Shown here: positions 53,067 through 61,893 of the stretch, one piece after another | How the letters are laid out: every line of letters begins with the position of its first letter | Numbering within the stretch: the first letter of the stretch is position 1 | NCBI GenBank assembly: GCA_963704535.1 | Contig: OY969916.1 | Coordinates: 8,122,001 to 8,186,000, forward strand | Origin: G963704535 sp963704535 | GTDB taxonomy: Bacteria; Chloroflexota; Chloroflexia; Chloroflexales; Roseiflexaceae | Reading direction: 5' to 3' | DNA length: 64,000 nt | Notes under the pieces: generated by a model | Told to the model about the DNA's origin: nothing | Seen by the model: only the letters and a program-made list of their open reading frames with translations | Databases searched by the model: none | Position numbers and translations under genes: made by a program

Positions 53067-55545
53067 TAATCTTCCTCGCTCATCAGCACCTCGCGTGATC
53101 GCCCTTCCTCGGCCGGGCCGACCACGCCCTGTTGCTCCAGCAGCTCGATCAGTTGCGCGGCCTTGCTGTAGCCGATGCGCAGCCGGCGCTGAAGCAGCGA
53201 CGCCGAAGCGCGTTGGTGCTGCTTGACCAGCTTGATCGCTTCCGGCAGCAGCTCATCCTGCTCATCCACGCTCAGGAACTCGCCCGGGCCCTGGAGATTG
53301 GAGATTGGAGATTGGGGATTGGCGGAAGTCGTCGCTTCCTGCGCCCCTTTGACACTTGTTCTCCCCTTCTCCCCCTCTCCCCCTCTCCCTTTCTCCCCGT
53401 CCGGCGGCCGGGCGCTGCGCCAGAACGTCACGATCCGCTCGACTTCGCCATCCGACACAAACGTGCCCTGAACGCGGATCGGCTTGGCGGCGTCGTGGGC
53501 CATATACAGCATATCGCCGCGGCCGAGCAGCTGCTCGGCGCCGTTCATATCCAGGATGACGCGCGAGTCGATCTGCGAGGTGACGGCGAAGGCGATCCGC
53601 GAGGGGAAGTTGGCCTTGATCAGGCCGGTGACGACATCGACCGAGGGGCGCTGGGTGGCGATGATCAGGTGGATGCCGGTGGCGCGGGCCATCTGCGCCA
53701 GCCGGCAGATCAGCGTCTCGACCTCGTCGGGCGCCATCATCATCAGGTCGGCCAGCTCGTCGATGATGATCACAATATAGGGCATCGGCTCCAGGTCGGC
53801 GCGGCGCCGCGCCGCCGTCTTGTAGCTGTCGAGGTTGCGGAAGCCGTGCTTGGCAAAGATCTTGTAGCGCCGCTCCATCTCGCGCGTGGCCCACTTCAGC
53901 GTCGGCACGACCCGCTCCAGCTCGGTGACGACCGGCGAGAGCAGGTGCGGGATGTGGTTGTAGACGATCAGCTCGACCATCTTCGGGTCGACCATGATGA
54001 ACTTCAGCTCGTCGGGCGTGTGCTTGAGCAGCAGCGCGCACACAAAGCAGTTGATCGCGACGCTCTTGCCGGTGCCGGTGCTGCCGGCCACCAGCAGGTG
54101 CGGCATGCGCTCCAGCCCGGCGATCACGGGCGTGCCGGAGACATCCTTGCCGAGCGGGAGCTTGAGCTTGGCCTTGCGCGCTCTCGAAATCCTCGCAGTC
54201 GACCACATCGCGCATGCCCACCAACGAGATCGCGGAGTTGGGGATCTCGATGCCGACGACCGCCTTGCCGGGGATAGGCGCCTCGATCCGGATCGACGGG
54301 GCCGCCAGGGCCAGCGCCAGGTCGTTCTCCAGCGTGGTGATCTTGCTGACCTTGACGCCAAACGCCGGCTGGAGGCTCGAACTGCGTCACCGCCGGGCCG
54401 GTATTGACCCGACTACGCGCGCCTCGACTTTGAAGCTGGCTAGGGTCTCCTCGATCAGGCGGGCCTTGATGCGCCGCTCCTCGTCGGTGATGCCGCCCTC
54501 GGTGGATGGCGTCGAGCATAACGGCTGAAGGCAGCGGCCAGGCGTGGTGAGTGGCCGGGATCTCAAAGCCGTCGAGCGCCTCCTGGACGACCTCGGCGGG
54601 CGGCTCGGCTAGGCGGGCCCCCTGGCCGGGCGGCTGGGCCAGCAGGTTGGTGAGAACCGTATTTGGCCCCGGTCGCGAGTCCTTCTGCTTGCCCTCGCGC
54701 GACTTTTGCTCTTTCTCCTCGGCGGGTGGACGCGGCGCGGGGGCCGCCAGCTTTGTTTCCGGGCGGTTGAACAGGCTGGCGCGGGCCGGGCGGGCAGCGA
54801 TCGGCGTGGGCACGATCTCATCCTCCTCGGCGCCGGGCGGCGGGACAAAGGGCAGCGCCTCGCGGGGCGGCTCGGCGGCCAGGAGCCGGCGCTGGCCGTC
54901 GGGCCGCTCGTGCGTCGGCGAGGCGCTCCAGATCGTCACCAGGAAGCGCGCGAAGCTGTCGCGCATGCCCATGATCAGCGCCTTTAGCCCAATATTGAAC
55001 GTCAGCACAATGCCGGCGAGACCCAGCAGGCAATAGCCGACGAAGGCTGCGGCCCGGCCGAAGCCCTGATTAAACAGGGTCAGCAACAGGAACCCGACGA
55101 TGCCCCCGCCCTTGTCGACCTTGTCGAGCGTGATGTCGGCGGCGCGCTCGCCGGCGCCGAACTCCAGCAGAACCAGCAGCGACATCAGGACCATCAGGGT
55201 GCCCAGGACGGTCGAGCCGGTCAGCGGGAGATCTTCGCGGCGCTCCTGCCAGAAGATCGCGATGCCCAGCAAGCCCAGCGCCAGCGGCACCATTACCGCG
55301 CCCCAGCCGAACAGCCGGTTGGTCAGGTCGACCCAACGCTTGCCGAGCACGCCGACCGAGTCACTGAGGAACAGCACGATCGTGATGGCGGCGATCGCGA
55401 TCAGGAACAGCGCGAACAGGTCGCGCTGCTGCTCGGGGCGCAGCGACAGCTCAAACGGCGGCGGCTGCTGGCGTTTGCGTTGGGTCGGCTTGCGGCTGCG
55501 CGCCGCCGTCGGCTTGCGGCTGGTCGTGGTCGTTCGCTTGGCCAT
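53066..55545 (-). CDS. ftsK: FtsK/SpoIIIE DNA translocase; about four frameshifts and an in-frame repeat insert
   Basis: The N-terminus has four to five membrane helices (about 45-65, 80-100, 118-135, 160-190). A Pro-rich linker leads to the motor domain: ITDEERRIKARLIEETLASF, NTGPAVTQFE, LENDLALALAAPSIRIEAP, Walker A VAGSTGTGKSV, Walker B IIIDELADLMM and RATGIHLIIATQRPSVDVV. It ends with the gamma winged helix (ASASLLQRRLRIGYSKAAQL). Breaks near 54508, 54405, 54375 and 54180 are mostly extra single bases. Between the motor and gamma domains lies GEKGRGGEGEKGRTSVKG and PQSPISNLQG, encoded by repeat units. It pumps chromosome DNA at division. Confidence 0.88.
53292..53399. repeat. In-frame repeat insert within ftsK
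   Basis: ggagattggagattggagat (gagattg heptads) and a ctctccccctctcccc-type pyrimidine array, separated by about 40 bp, lie in frame in the linker between the motor and gamma domains. Confidence 0.7.
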
Positions 55546-55675
55546 CGGTCGCTCCGCAGTAGATTTACGATTGTCGCGCTCCGCACTCCAATGCGATCAA
55601 CAGCGGCTTGAAGCGCGAAATTGGGAGTATGATCACGTGAAACGGCGTCATTATAGCACATACGCGCGAGTCTTT

Positions 55676-55804
55676 GAACGGGGAACGGCGGAGGAGTGGA
55701 ATCAGCGGAACGAGGAACGGCGATTTGCGGAGAAGTGGCGCTTTGTGTTTTATGATCGGTTCTCGATCCTTCCGTTCCTTCCCTCGTTCCGCCATTCCCC
55801 GTTC
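55676..55804. repeat. Inverted repeat of ggaacg units
   Basis: gaacggggaacggcgg, gcggaacgaggaacggcg and the inverse ccgttccttccctcg / ttccgccattccccgttc form a long imperfect hairpin in the 447-bp gap between divergent ftsK and the STAS operon. Nothing else is supported in that gap; a possible -10 TATAAT-like box (ctataatacg, about 55848) may serve the STAS operon. Confidence 0.65.
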
Positions 55805-55992
55805 AACAGCGCCTCATTGTCCCAACCCGCTCTCCATGCTATAATACGCGCGCCGAGGTATCCCCTTACGAGATTATGACGCGCAGCAGCCGTGCAGCTT
55901 ATCGATGCCATGTGGTGAGTGTTAACCATCAGGGGCGGTAGTCTATCGCTCCGAGTTGTCTGTATTCGCCAGCGCCGCTAAGGAGGTCGTCT

Positions 55993-56343
55993 ATGGAGAT
56001 CACCCACAAGGGCCTGAACCGCGTGGACGTACTGTCGCTTGCCGGGCGGCTGGATGCCGCGACCGCGCCGCAGCTCAAGCAGCAGATCGATGCACTATTC
56101 GACCAGGGGCGCTACCGTATTGTGCTCGACCTCGCGGGCCTGGAGTATATCGCCAGTCCCGGCCTGCGGGTGCTGATCGAGGCCCGCAAGCGCGCTCGCG
56201 ATTGGAAGATCACCGACCTCGAGGGCGGCGACGTGCGGATCGCTAATCTGCCCCCACGCATCAAGGAGGTCTTCGACCTGACCGGGTTCACCTCGCTGTT
56301 CGAGATCTTCCCGGATACGCTCGAGGCCGTCGGCTCCTTCTAA
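55993..56343 (+). CDS. Anti-sigma factor antagonist, stand-alone STAS domain (RsbV-like)
   Basis: The 116-residue protein is a single STAS domain: LAGRLDAATAPQLKQQIDAL, then VLDLAGLEYIASPGLRVLIE with S55 as the likely phospho-acceptor. AAGGAGG precedes ATG 55993. In partner switching it binds the RsbW-like kinase when unphosphorylated and frees a sigma factor or other target. The next two genes encode the kinase and the phosphatase. Family B copy B4 starts right after its TAA. Confidence 0.9.
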   Translation: MEITHKGLNRVDVLSLAGRLDAATAPQLKQQIDALFDQGRYRIVLDLAGLEYIASPGLRVLIEARKRARDWKITDLEGGDVRIANLPPRIKEVFDLTGFTSLFEIFPDTLEAVGSF

Positions 56344-56428
56344 GACAAGGTTCGTTGGCGCTTTACAGTTCTGGGAAAAAGGGGGTTTGAGGGGGCAGCC
56401 CCCTCAGTCTCCCCCACCCACATTTTTT
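56344..56428. mobile_element. Family B palindromic element, copy B4
   Basis: TAA|GACAAGGTTCGTTGGCG after the STAS stop, then TTTACAGTTCTGGGAAAA, GAGGGGGCAGCCCCCTCAG, and it ends at CACATTTTTT directly before the next ATG. It fills the whole space between the first two genes of the Rsb-like operon and leaves no ribosome site for the second. Confidence 0.78.
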
Positions 56429-57166
56429 ATGGAATCAATTACCATCCCGGCGACGCTCGACTCGCTCGCGATCATCAGCCAGTTCATCACCGACGCAACC
56501 ACACAGGTCGGCCTGGATGATCATTCCGCGTGGCAGGTGCAGCTTGCCGTCGACGAGGCTGCCACCAATATTATCCAGCATGGCTACGACCATGTGTCCG
56601 GCGAGATCGTGCTGTCGTGGCAGGTGGAAGGCCCCGATCTGGTTGTGACGCTGCACGATACCGGCCGGCGCTTCAACCCCGACGACGTGCCGGCGCCCGA
56701 TATCACCTCGCCGCTTGAGGAGCGCCAGGCCGGCGGCCTGGGCATCTTCCTGATGGGCAAGCTGATGGATGCGGTGCGGTTTGAGTTCGACGACCAGCAC
56801 GGCAACCTCCTGACGATGATCAAGCGTATCAGCCCGGACGTTGAGGCGGCCAAGGTCTTCGAGCTGAACGGGCGGCTCGACGCCGTCAGCACCCCGGTGG
56901 CAGTCGCGGAGATCCAGGCAGCGATCGCCGCCGGTACGCGGCGGGTGCTGCTCGATCTGTCCCTGGTCACGTTTCTCAGTAGCAGCGGCCTGCGGGCGCT
57001 GCTACTGGTACGCAAAGATCTGCTGTCGCGCCAGGGCGAGCTGCGCCTGTGCCGGCTACAGCCGCAGGTGTACGAGGTGTTCACACTGACCGGCTTTACC
57101 CAGGTCTTCGCCATCCACCACGACCGCGAGGAGGCGCTGGCCGCCTTCGGGCGAGGGGCAGCGTGA
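56429..57166 (+). CDS. RsbW-like anti-sigma kinase fused to a C-terminal STAS domain
   Basis: ATG 56429 (MESITIPATLDSL) gives 245 residues. The first half is an HATPase_c_2 serine kinase: N-box QLAVDEAATNIIQHGY (38-53), G1 box LHDTGRRFNPDD (75-86), G2 GGLGIFLMGKLMD (102-114). The second half (about 138-245) is a full STAS domain (VFELNGRLDAVSTPVAVAEI; FLSSSGLRALLL with S184-S186). Kinase and antagonist in one chain is unusual and suggests self-contained switching. No Shine-Dalgarno is visible because element B4 abuts the start; translation may be leaderless-like or inefficient. The end overlaps the next start (GTGA). Confidence 0.88.
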   Translation: MESITIPATLDSLAIISQFITDATTQVGLDDHSAWQVQLAVDEAATNIIQHGYDHVSGEIVLSWQVEGPDLVVTLHDTGRRFNPDDVPAPDITSPLEERQAGGLGIFLMGKLMDAVRFEFDDQHGNLLTMIKRISPDVEAAKVFELNGRLDAVSTPVAVAEIQAAIAAGTRRVLLDLSLVTFLSSSGLRALLLVRKDLLSRQGELRLCRLQPQVYEVFTLTGFTQVFAIHHDREEALAAFGRGAA

Positions 57167-60100
57167 GCCGCGAGCGGTGGCTGATCCTCTACTGTCTGCT
57201 CGTCAGCATGCTGGGCTGGGGCTGGCTGCTCTGGAGCGGTCCCGGTGGCGTGCCCGTGACGGTGCTGCTGGTGTTTCTTGCCCTGGCGCTGCTGGTCGAG
57301 AGCGCTGGGTTTCGCCTGCCCCCCTCCGACCCGCATAGCCTAGTCGGCATCGTCTGCCTGACGGCAGCGCTGGCGCTCGGCCCGCCCGAGGGCGCGCTGG
57401 TCGCCGCGCTCTCCGGGCTGATCTTCGGCATCCTGCTGCCGCTGATCTACGGTCGGCCGCGCACGTTCTACCTCATGGTCGCCCGGCCGGCGCTACGCAG
57501 CGGCGTCCGGGCGATTGCGGTCCTGCTGGGCGGCGCGCTGGCGTCGGCGCTGGGCGCCACGGGCGAGATCGCGCTGCTGTTGGTCTCGGCGATCTGCTAC
57601 GCATCGGTGATCCAAATCAACCGCGTGGTGCGCGAGTTCTTCCAGGGTGGCCGCACCGGCGTGATCACCTGGTGGCGCGCGTCGTGGCGGGCCATCCTGA
57701 GCGCCGAGGTGGCGCCGCTGCCGGTGGCGGTGCTGGGCGCGGCGATCTATGAGCGGCTCGGGCTGGTCTACTTCACCGTTGCCGGGGCGGCGCTGCTGGC
57801 CTCCAGCATCGCCGTGCGGCGGGCGGCATTCAACCTCCAGCGCCAGCGCCGCTCGGTGCGTGAGTTGGCCCTGCTCAACGAGGTCAGCCGAGCGATCATC
57901 CGCGCCGAGCTTGACAGCGAGGCGCTGTGCGAGCTGATCTACCGTGAGGCCAGCAAGCTGGTCGATACCACCTCGTTTCACCTGGGACTGTTCGCGACCT
58001 CCGGCGACCGCTACACGCTGGTGGTGCGCGTGCAGGACCGGGTGCGCCTCCCGCCACTGACGGTCGAACTGCCCTCCGGCGATGGGATCGTCGGCTGGAT
58101 GCGCGAGACCGGGCGGGCACTGTTGGTCGAGGACTTCGCGACTGAGATGGGCCGGCTGCCGGCACGCCCGCGCTACCAGAGCGAGCGGCCGCCCCGCTCC
58201 GGCATCTACGTCCCGCTGATCGCCGGCGAGGCGGTGATCGGTAGCATCTCGATTCAGAGCTACCGGCCGCGCGCCTTCGATACCGACGATATGCGGATGC
58301 TCTCGCTGATCGCCGACCAGGCCGCGATCGCGCTCTCCAAGGCCCGCGTCTTTCTGGAGGCCCGCCAGCGCGCCGTGCAACTCCAGGCGATCCACGAGGT
58401 CAGCGAGCGGATCACCGCGATCCTCGACCTGGACGAGTTGCTCCAGTCGGTAGTGCGGCTGATCCAGGAGCGTTTCGGCTACCACCCGGTCCATATCTTC
58501 ACCCTGGAGGACAGCGGCGCGCTCACATTTCGCGCCAGCACCGCCGAGGGCGATGCGCTGGCGCGGATCGGCCGCCACGCCCTGATCGAGGGGCTCGGCA
58601 TTGTGGGCGCGGCCGCCCGCGAGGGCCGGCCAGTGCTGATCAACGATGTCTTGCAGGACCCGCGCTATATCAGCGACGACGCGCAGACGCGGGCCGAGTT
58701 GGCCGTGCCGCTGCGCTTCGGCGACCAGAACATCGGAGTGCTCGACGTCCAGAGCGCCGAGGCCGGGCGCTTCCACGAGAGCGACCTGTTTGTGATGCGG
58801 ACGCTGGCCGGCCAGATCGCCGTCGCGATCGAGAGCGCGCGGGCATTTACGGCCCAGCGCGAGGAAGCCTGGACCCTCAATGCGTTGCTCCAGGTCGCCG
58901 AGAATATCGCCCGCGCGTCCTCGCTCGCCGATCTCCTCTCGACGATCGTACGCCTGCCGCCGCTGCTGCTTGGCTGCGACCGCTGCTACTGCCTGACCTG
59001 GCACCGCGAAAGCGCCACCTTCACGCCCCTGGCCGCCTACGGCCTGAACGCCACACAGCGGGCCGCGTTCGTCGGCCGGCCCTTCGCCGAGGAGGCCGCC
59101 CCAGTGTTAGCCGAGGCCAGCCGCGCGATGGCGCCGATCGCGGTCGAGGATGCCCAAACACGCACGCATATGTGCCCACCGATCCTGGAGCCGTTCGGCG
59201 GCGCGGCGTTGCTGGTGCTCCCGCTCACGGCGCGCGGGGCCGTGCTAGGCATGCTGGTGATCGACTACAACCAACCACACCAGTTTACATCGCGCGAGTT
59301 CACGCTGTACAGCGGGATCGCCAACCAGATCGCTGCCGCGCTGGAGAGCGCCTGGCTGGCCCAGGAGGCGGCCGAGGCCGAGCGCCTGGATCAGGAACTG
59401 CGCGTCGCCCGTGACATCCAGACCGCGCTGCTGCCCGCATCCGAGCCGGACATCCCCGGCTGGGATATCGACGCCTACTGGCACTCGGCACGACTCGTCG
59501 GCGGCGACTTCTACGACTTTTGGTTGCTGCCCCAGACCACCGACCACCGACCACCGACCACCGAAGATAGAGGATTGAAGATAGAGGATAGCAGTGCTGG
59601 TGACGACGAGTTGCTATCCTCCATCCTCCATCCTCCATCCTCAGTCGATCTGCCAGCCGTCGGTCGTCGGTCGCCGGAGCTAGGCTTCGTGATCGCCGAC
59701 GTGAGCGATAAAGGCGTGCCGGCGGCGATGTTCATGGCGCTCTCCCGCAGCCTGGTGCGCGCCGCCGCGCTGGATGGCTCCTCGACCTCGGTCGCGCTGA
59801 TGCGCGCGAACCGCTGGATCACGCGCGACTCCGAGTTGGGGATGTTTGTGACCCTGTTCTACGGCATCCTCGACGTCGAGCGCGGCCTGCTGCGCTACAC
59901 CTGCGCCGGCCACAATCCGCCGCTCCTGTTCCGCGCCTCCGACGGGGCGGTGATCGAGCTGACGACGCCCGGCATCGCGCTGGGCGTGCTGGAGGACGCG
60001 GTGCTGAACGAGGCCGAGACGCTGATTGAGGAGGGCGACCTGCTGGTCTGCTACACCGACGGCGTGACCGAGGCGATCAACGGCGCCGACGAAGCGTTCG

Positions 60101-60252
60101 GCGTTGCCCGGCTGGTCGAGGTCGTTGCCACACACCGCGATCATAGCGCCACCGAGGTGCGCCAGGCGATCACCAGCGCTATGCTCGGCTTCGCCGAAGG
60201 GCCGCCGTTCGACGACGTGACGCTGGTGGTGATCAAGCGGCTGGCGTTCTAA
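57163..60252 (+). CDS. RsbU-type PP2C phosphatase with membrane and GAF domains
   Basis: GTG 57163 overlaps the previous stop, giving 1029 residues. About six membrane helices (about 5-225) are followed by three GAF domains (about 245-405, 415-570, 590-750), a coiled coil (AEAERLDQELRVARDIQTAL) and the SpoIIE/PP2C domain. Metal and active motifs are present: VGGDFYDFW, ADVSDKGVPAAMFMAL, CAGHNPPLL, YTDGVTEAIN and FDDVTLVVIK. It would dephosphorylate the STAS partners on a signal sensed by GAF or membrane domains. Between GGDFYDFW and LGFVIADV about 50 residues encoded by repeat DNA are inserted in frame. Confidence 0.88.
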   Translation: MSRERWLILYCLLVSMLGWGWLLWSGPGGVPVTVLLVFLALALLVESAGFRLPPSDPHSLVGIVCLTAALALGPPEGALVAALSGLIFGILLPLIYGRPRTFYLMVARPALRSGVRAIAVLLGGALASALGATGEIALLLVSAICYASVIQINRVVREFFQGGRTGVITWWRASWRAILSAEVAPLPVAVLGAAIYERLGLVYFTVAGAALLASSIAVRRAAFNLQRQRRSVRELALLNEVSRAIIRAELDSEALCELIYREASKLVDTTSFHLGLFATSGDRYTLVVRVQDRVRLPPLTVELPSGDGIVGWMRETGRALLVEDFATEMGRLPARPRYQSERPPRSGIYVPLIAGEAVIGSISIQSYRPRAFDTDDMRMLSLIADQAAIALSKARVFLEARQRAVQLQAIHEVSERITAILDLDELLQSVVRLIQERFGYHPVHIFTLEDSGALTFRASTAEGDALARIGRHALIEGLGIVGAAAREGRPVLINDVLQDPRYISDDAQTRAELAVPLRFGDQNIGVLDVQSAEAGRFHESDLFVMRTLAGQIAVAIESARAFTAQREEAWTLNALLQVAENIARASSLADLLSTIVRLPPLLLGCDRCYCLTWHRESATFTPLAAYGLNATQRAAFVGRPFAEEAAPVLAEASRAMAPIAVEDAQTRTHMCPPILEPFGGAALLVLPLTARGAVLGMLVIDYNQPHQFTSREFTLYSGIANQIAAALESAWLAQEAAEAERLDQELRVARDIQTALLPASEPDIPGWDIDAYWHSARLVGGDFYDFWLLPQTTDHRPPTTEDRGLKIEDSSAGDDELLSSILHPPSSVDLPAVGRRSPELGFVIADVSDKGVPAAMFMALSRSLVRAAALDGSSTSVALMRANRWITRDSELGMFVTLFYGILDVERGLLRYTCAGHNPPLLFRASDGAVIELTTPGIALGVLEDAVLNEAETLIEEGDLLVCYTDGVTEAINGADEAFGVARLVEVVATHRDHSATEVRQAITSAMLGFAEGPPFDDVTLVVIKRLAF
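59531..59684. repeat. In-frame repeat insert within the PP2C domain
   Basis: Four gaccacc heptads, an agatagaggattgaagat unit and its inverse, four atcctcc heptads and cggtcgtcggtcgcc lie in frame between two conserved PP2C motifs. The composition matches intergenic arrays elsewhere in the window. Confidence 0.8.
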
Positions 60253-60262
60253 CGCACTGTGT

Positions 60263-60268
60263 TATACT
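60263..60268 (+). promoter_or_regulatory. Possible -10 box for phaR
   Basis: TATACT lies 30 bp before the phaR start; a convincing -35 is not seen. Confidence 0.35.
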
Positions 60269-60298
60269 ATCGCCGCCGGCCCCGCCAGGAGAACGCCC

Positions 60299-60826
60299 AT
60301 GCAGACGATCAAAAAATACGCCAACCGCAAGCTCTACCACACCAACCGCAAGCAATATATCACCCTCGAAGGCATCGCTGGGCTAATCCAGGAGGGCGAG
60401 CAGATCCAGGTCTTTGACAACGAGACCGGCGCGGACATCACGGCGCAGATCTTATCGCAGGTGGTGTTGCAGGCGCGTGGCAACGGTAGCCGGCTGCCGA
60501 CCCACGTGCTGACCGGGCTGATTCAGTCCGGCGGCGAGACGATCGCCGGCATGCGGCGCTCGCTGTGGATGACGCTGGGCGGGTCGTCGATCGTCGAGGC
60601 CGAGATCGCGCGCCGGCTGGAGCACCTGGTGATGGCCGGCACGCTCGGCGCCGACGAGGCCGGCCGGATCGGGGCGCTGCTGCTTACGGCAGGCGAGGGC
60701 GTGGCGACCGAGCCCTCCGACGTGCCCAGCCACAGCGATGTCCAGCGGTTGCACGCCCAGGTCGACGCGCTTGCGTCGGCGGTCGAGCAGCTCCTGGCCG
60801 AGCGGCAGAACCGCGAGCCGAAGTAG
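60299..60826 (+). CDS. phaR: Polyhydroxyalkanoate synthesis regulator PhaR-type DNA-binding protein
   Basis: The 175-residue protein begins with the PHB_acc_N domain (IKKYANRKLYHTNRKQYITL, then EGIAGLIQEGEQIQVFDNET and DITAQIL; residues 4-62). This domain binds DNA and PHA granules in PhaR regulators, which derepress phasin genes when polymer appears. The rest is helical with a heptad tail (VQRLHAQVDALASAVEQLL). No pha synthase is in the window. AGGAG precedes ATG. Confidence 0.87.
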   Translation: MQTIKKYANRKLYHTNRKQYITLEGIAGLIQEGEQIQVFDNETGADITAQILSQVVLQARGNGSRLPTHVLTGLIQSGGETIAGMRRSLWMTLGGSSIVEAEIARRLEHLVMAGTLGADEAGRIGALLLTAGEGVATEPSDVPSHSDVQRLHAQVDALASAVEQLLAERQNREPK

Positions 60827-60872
60827 GCATGCACGCACGACGGTTGTTTAGGACGCGGAGATAAAATATCCT

Positions 60873-60930
60873 GATGTGTTGCATGTTGCGTGTTGCGTGA
60901 GCCGGACTCACGTTTCACGTTTCACACTTC
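60873..60930. repeat. Heptad arrays gtgttgc and acgtttc
   Basis: gatgtgttgcatgttgcgtg followed by actcacgtttcacgtttcac after phaR. The two unit types are adjacent here as in composite R. Confidence 0.7.
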
Positions 60931-61145
60931 ATGGCTGGGGGCGGAATAATCGGCGGATCAGGATTGTACTCCTTCTCGAAGCTGGGGTGAATCCACACGA
61001 ACTGGCGGCGCTTGTTCTGGACGCGCTTCACCAGCCACTCGCAAGGGCCAGCCGCGTACGCCGAATGTATGAGCGCATCATCGAATGAATTCGATGCCTG
61101 AAACGGCAAACATGTTGAAACACGTTGAATATCGCGCACAAACAC
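60915..61145 (-). pseudogene. Possible small protein or 3' gene fragment
   Basis: The open frame contains SFDDALIHSAYAAGPCEWLV then KRVQNKRRQFVWIHPSFEKE, which has protein-like composition. The N-terminal 15 residues overlap a hairpin and the C-terminal tail (PPPAMKCET) runs into an acgtttc array. No family or ribosome site is recognised. The rest of the 339-bp gap is repeats. Confidence 0.35.
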
Positions 61146-61159
61146 GTTTCAACGTGTTT
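61118..61159 (-). terminator. Hairpin downstream of grpE
   Basis: AAACACGTTGAA and TTCAACGTGTTT arms with an 18-base loop, just after the grpE stop on the minus strand. Confidence 0.55.
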
Positions 61160-61165
61160 ACCGTA

Positions 61166-61720
61166 TCAGGCCACAAATTCATTTGTGGGCGGCTCCGTGG
61201 GCGGCTCCGTGGGCGGCTCCCCCGCCGGCAGCGCCACCACCACCCGCGCCGGGCGCAGCAGTTGGCCGTCGATCGTGTAGCCGGCCTGGATGATCTCGGC
61301 TACCGTCTCGTGGGGTACGTCGGCGGGGTGGCCGGCGATCGCCTCGTGGAGCTGCGGGTCGAATGGGTCGCCGACGGCCAGCGGGATCGGCTCGACGCCC
61401 TCCTGGCGCAGCGCGGCCTGGAGCTGCTGGAGCGTCGCCACCACCCCCGGCCGTAGCGGGTCGCCCTCGGGCGCGTGGACCAGCGCCCGTTCCAGGTTGT
61501 CGGCCACCTCGATCAGCGCGCCGCCGAGGCGCCGCAGCCGCTGGGCCACCTGCGCCGACACATCGCGCTCGGCGCGCCTGCGGATGTTCTCGATGTCGGC
61601 GGCGGCGCGCGTGTACTTGTCGCGCAGCTCGGCCGCCTCCTGGCGCGTGGCGTCCAGCGCGGCTTGGCACTCGCCCAGGCTCATCGTGCCGCGCCCGCCG
61701 CCCGGCTTGCGTGAAAACAA
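61166..61720 (-). CDS. grpE: GrpE nucleotide-exchange factor
   Basis: The 184-residue protein has an N-terminal long helix (CQAALDATRQEAAELRDKYT RAAADIENIRRR) and the conserved C-terminal domain: LIEVADNLERAL, GVEPIPLAVGDPFDPQLHEA, VAEIIQAGYTIDGQLLRPARVVV. GrpE releases ADP from DnaK; dnaK/dnaJ are not in this window. The tail (EPPTEPPTEPPT then NEFVA) is odd: three EPPT units plus residues encoded by the dispersed GGCCACAAATTCATTTGTGG palindrome, with the stop inside it. Confidence 0.9.
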   Translation of the reverse strand: MFSRKPGGGRGTMSLGECQAALDATRQEAAELRDKYTRAAADIENIRRRAERDVSAQVAQRLRRLGGALIEVADNLERALVHAPEGDPLRPGVVATLQQLQAALRQEGVEPIPLAVGDPFDPQLHEAIAGHPADVPHETVAEIIQAGYTIDGQLLRPARVVVALPAGEPPTEPPTEPPTNEFVA

Positions 61721-61765
61721 TAGATCCTCCTGGGATAGCTCGGCGTCAATAAACCAGCTGCTTTG

Positions 61766-61859
61766 CCACGAAGATCACGAAGGTACGAAGACCGCGAAGA
61801 GGGCTGATACATGTGGTTATAGAGCCTTCGTGATCTTCGCATCTTCGCGAGCTTCGTGG
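61766..61859. repeat. Inverted array of acgaaga-type heptads
   Basis: ccacgaagatcacgaagg ... acgaagaccgcgaagagg and the inverse ccttcgtgatcttcgc ... gagcttcgtgg fill most of the gap between the VWA gene and grpE. Confidence 0.7.
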
Positions 61860-61893
61860 TGAGAAGCCGTGGGCCGACTTACGCCGAACTGTA

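Noticed and set aside
53132..54277. Long open frame on the strand opposite ftsK
   Set aside because: It is the antisense of a highly conserved motor domain in high-GC DNA; composition is Arg/His/Asp-rich without any family motif. The same applies to long frames opposite P450 copy 1 (30602-32026), the phosphatase (57493-59004), the epimerase (2223-3452), pckG (39240-40148) and uxuA (12198-13166).
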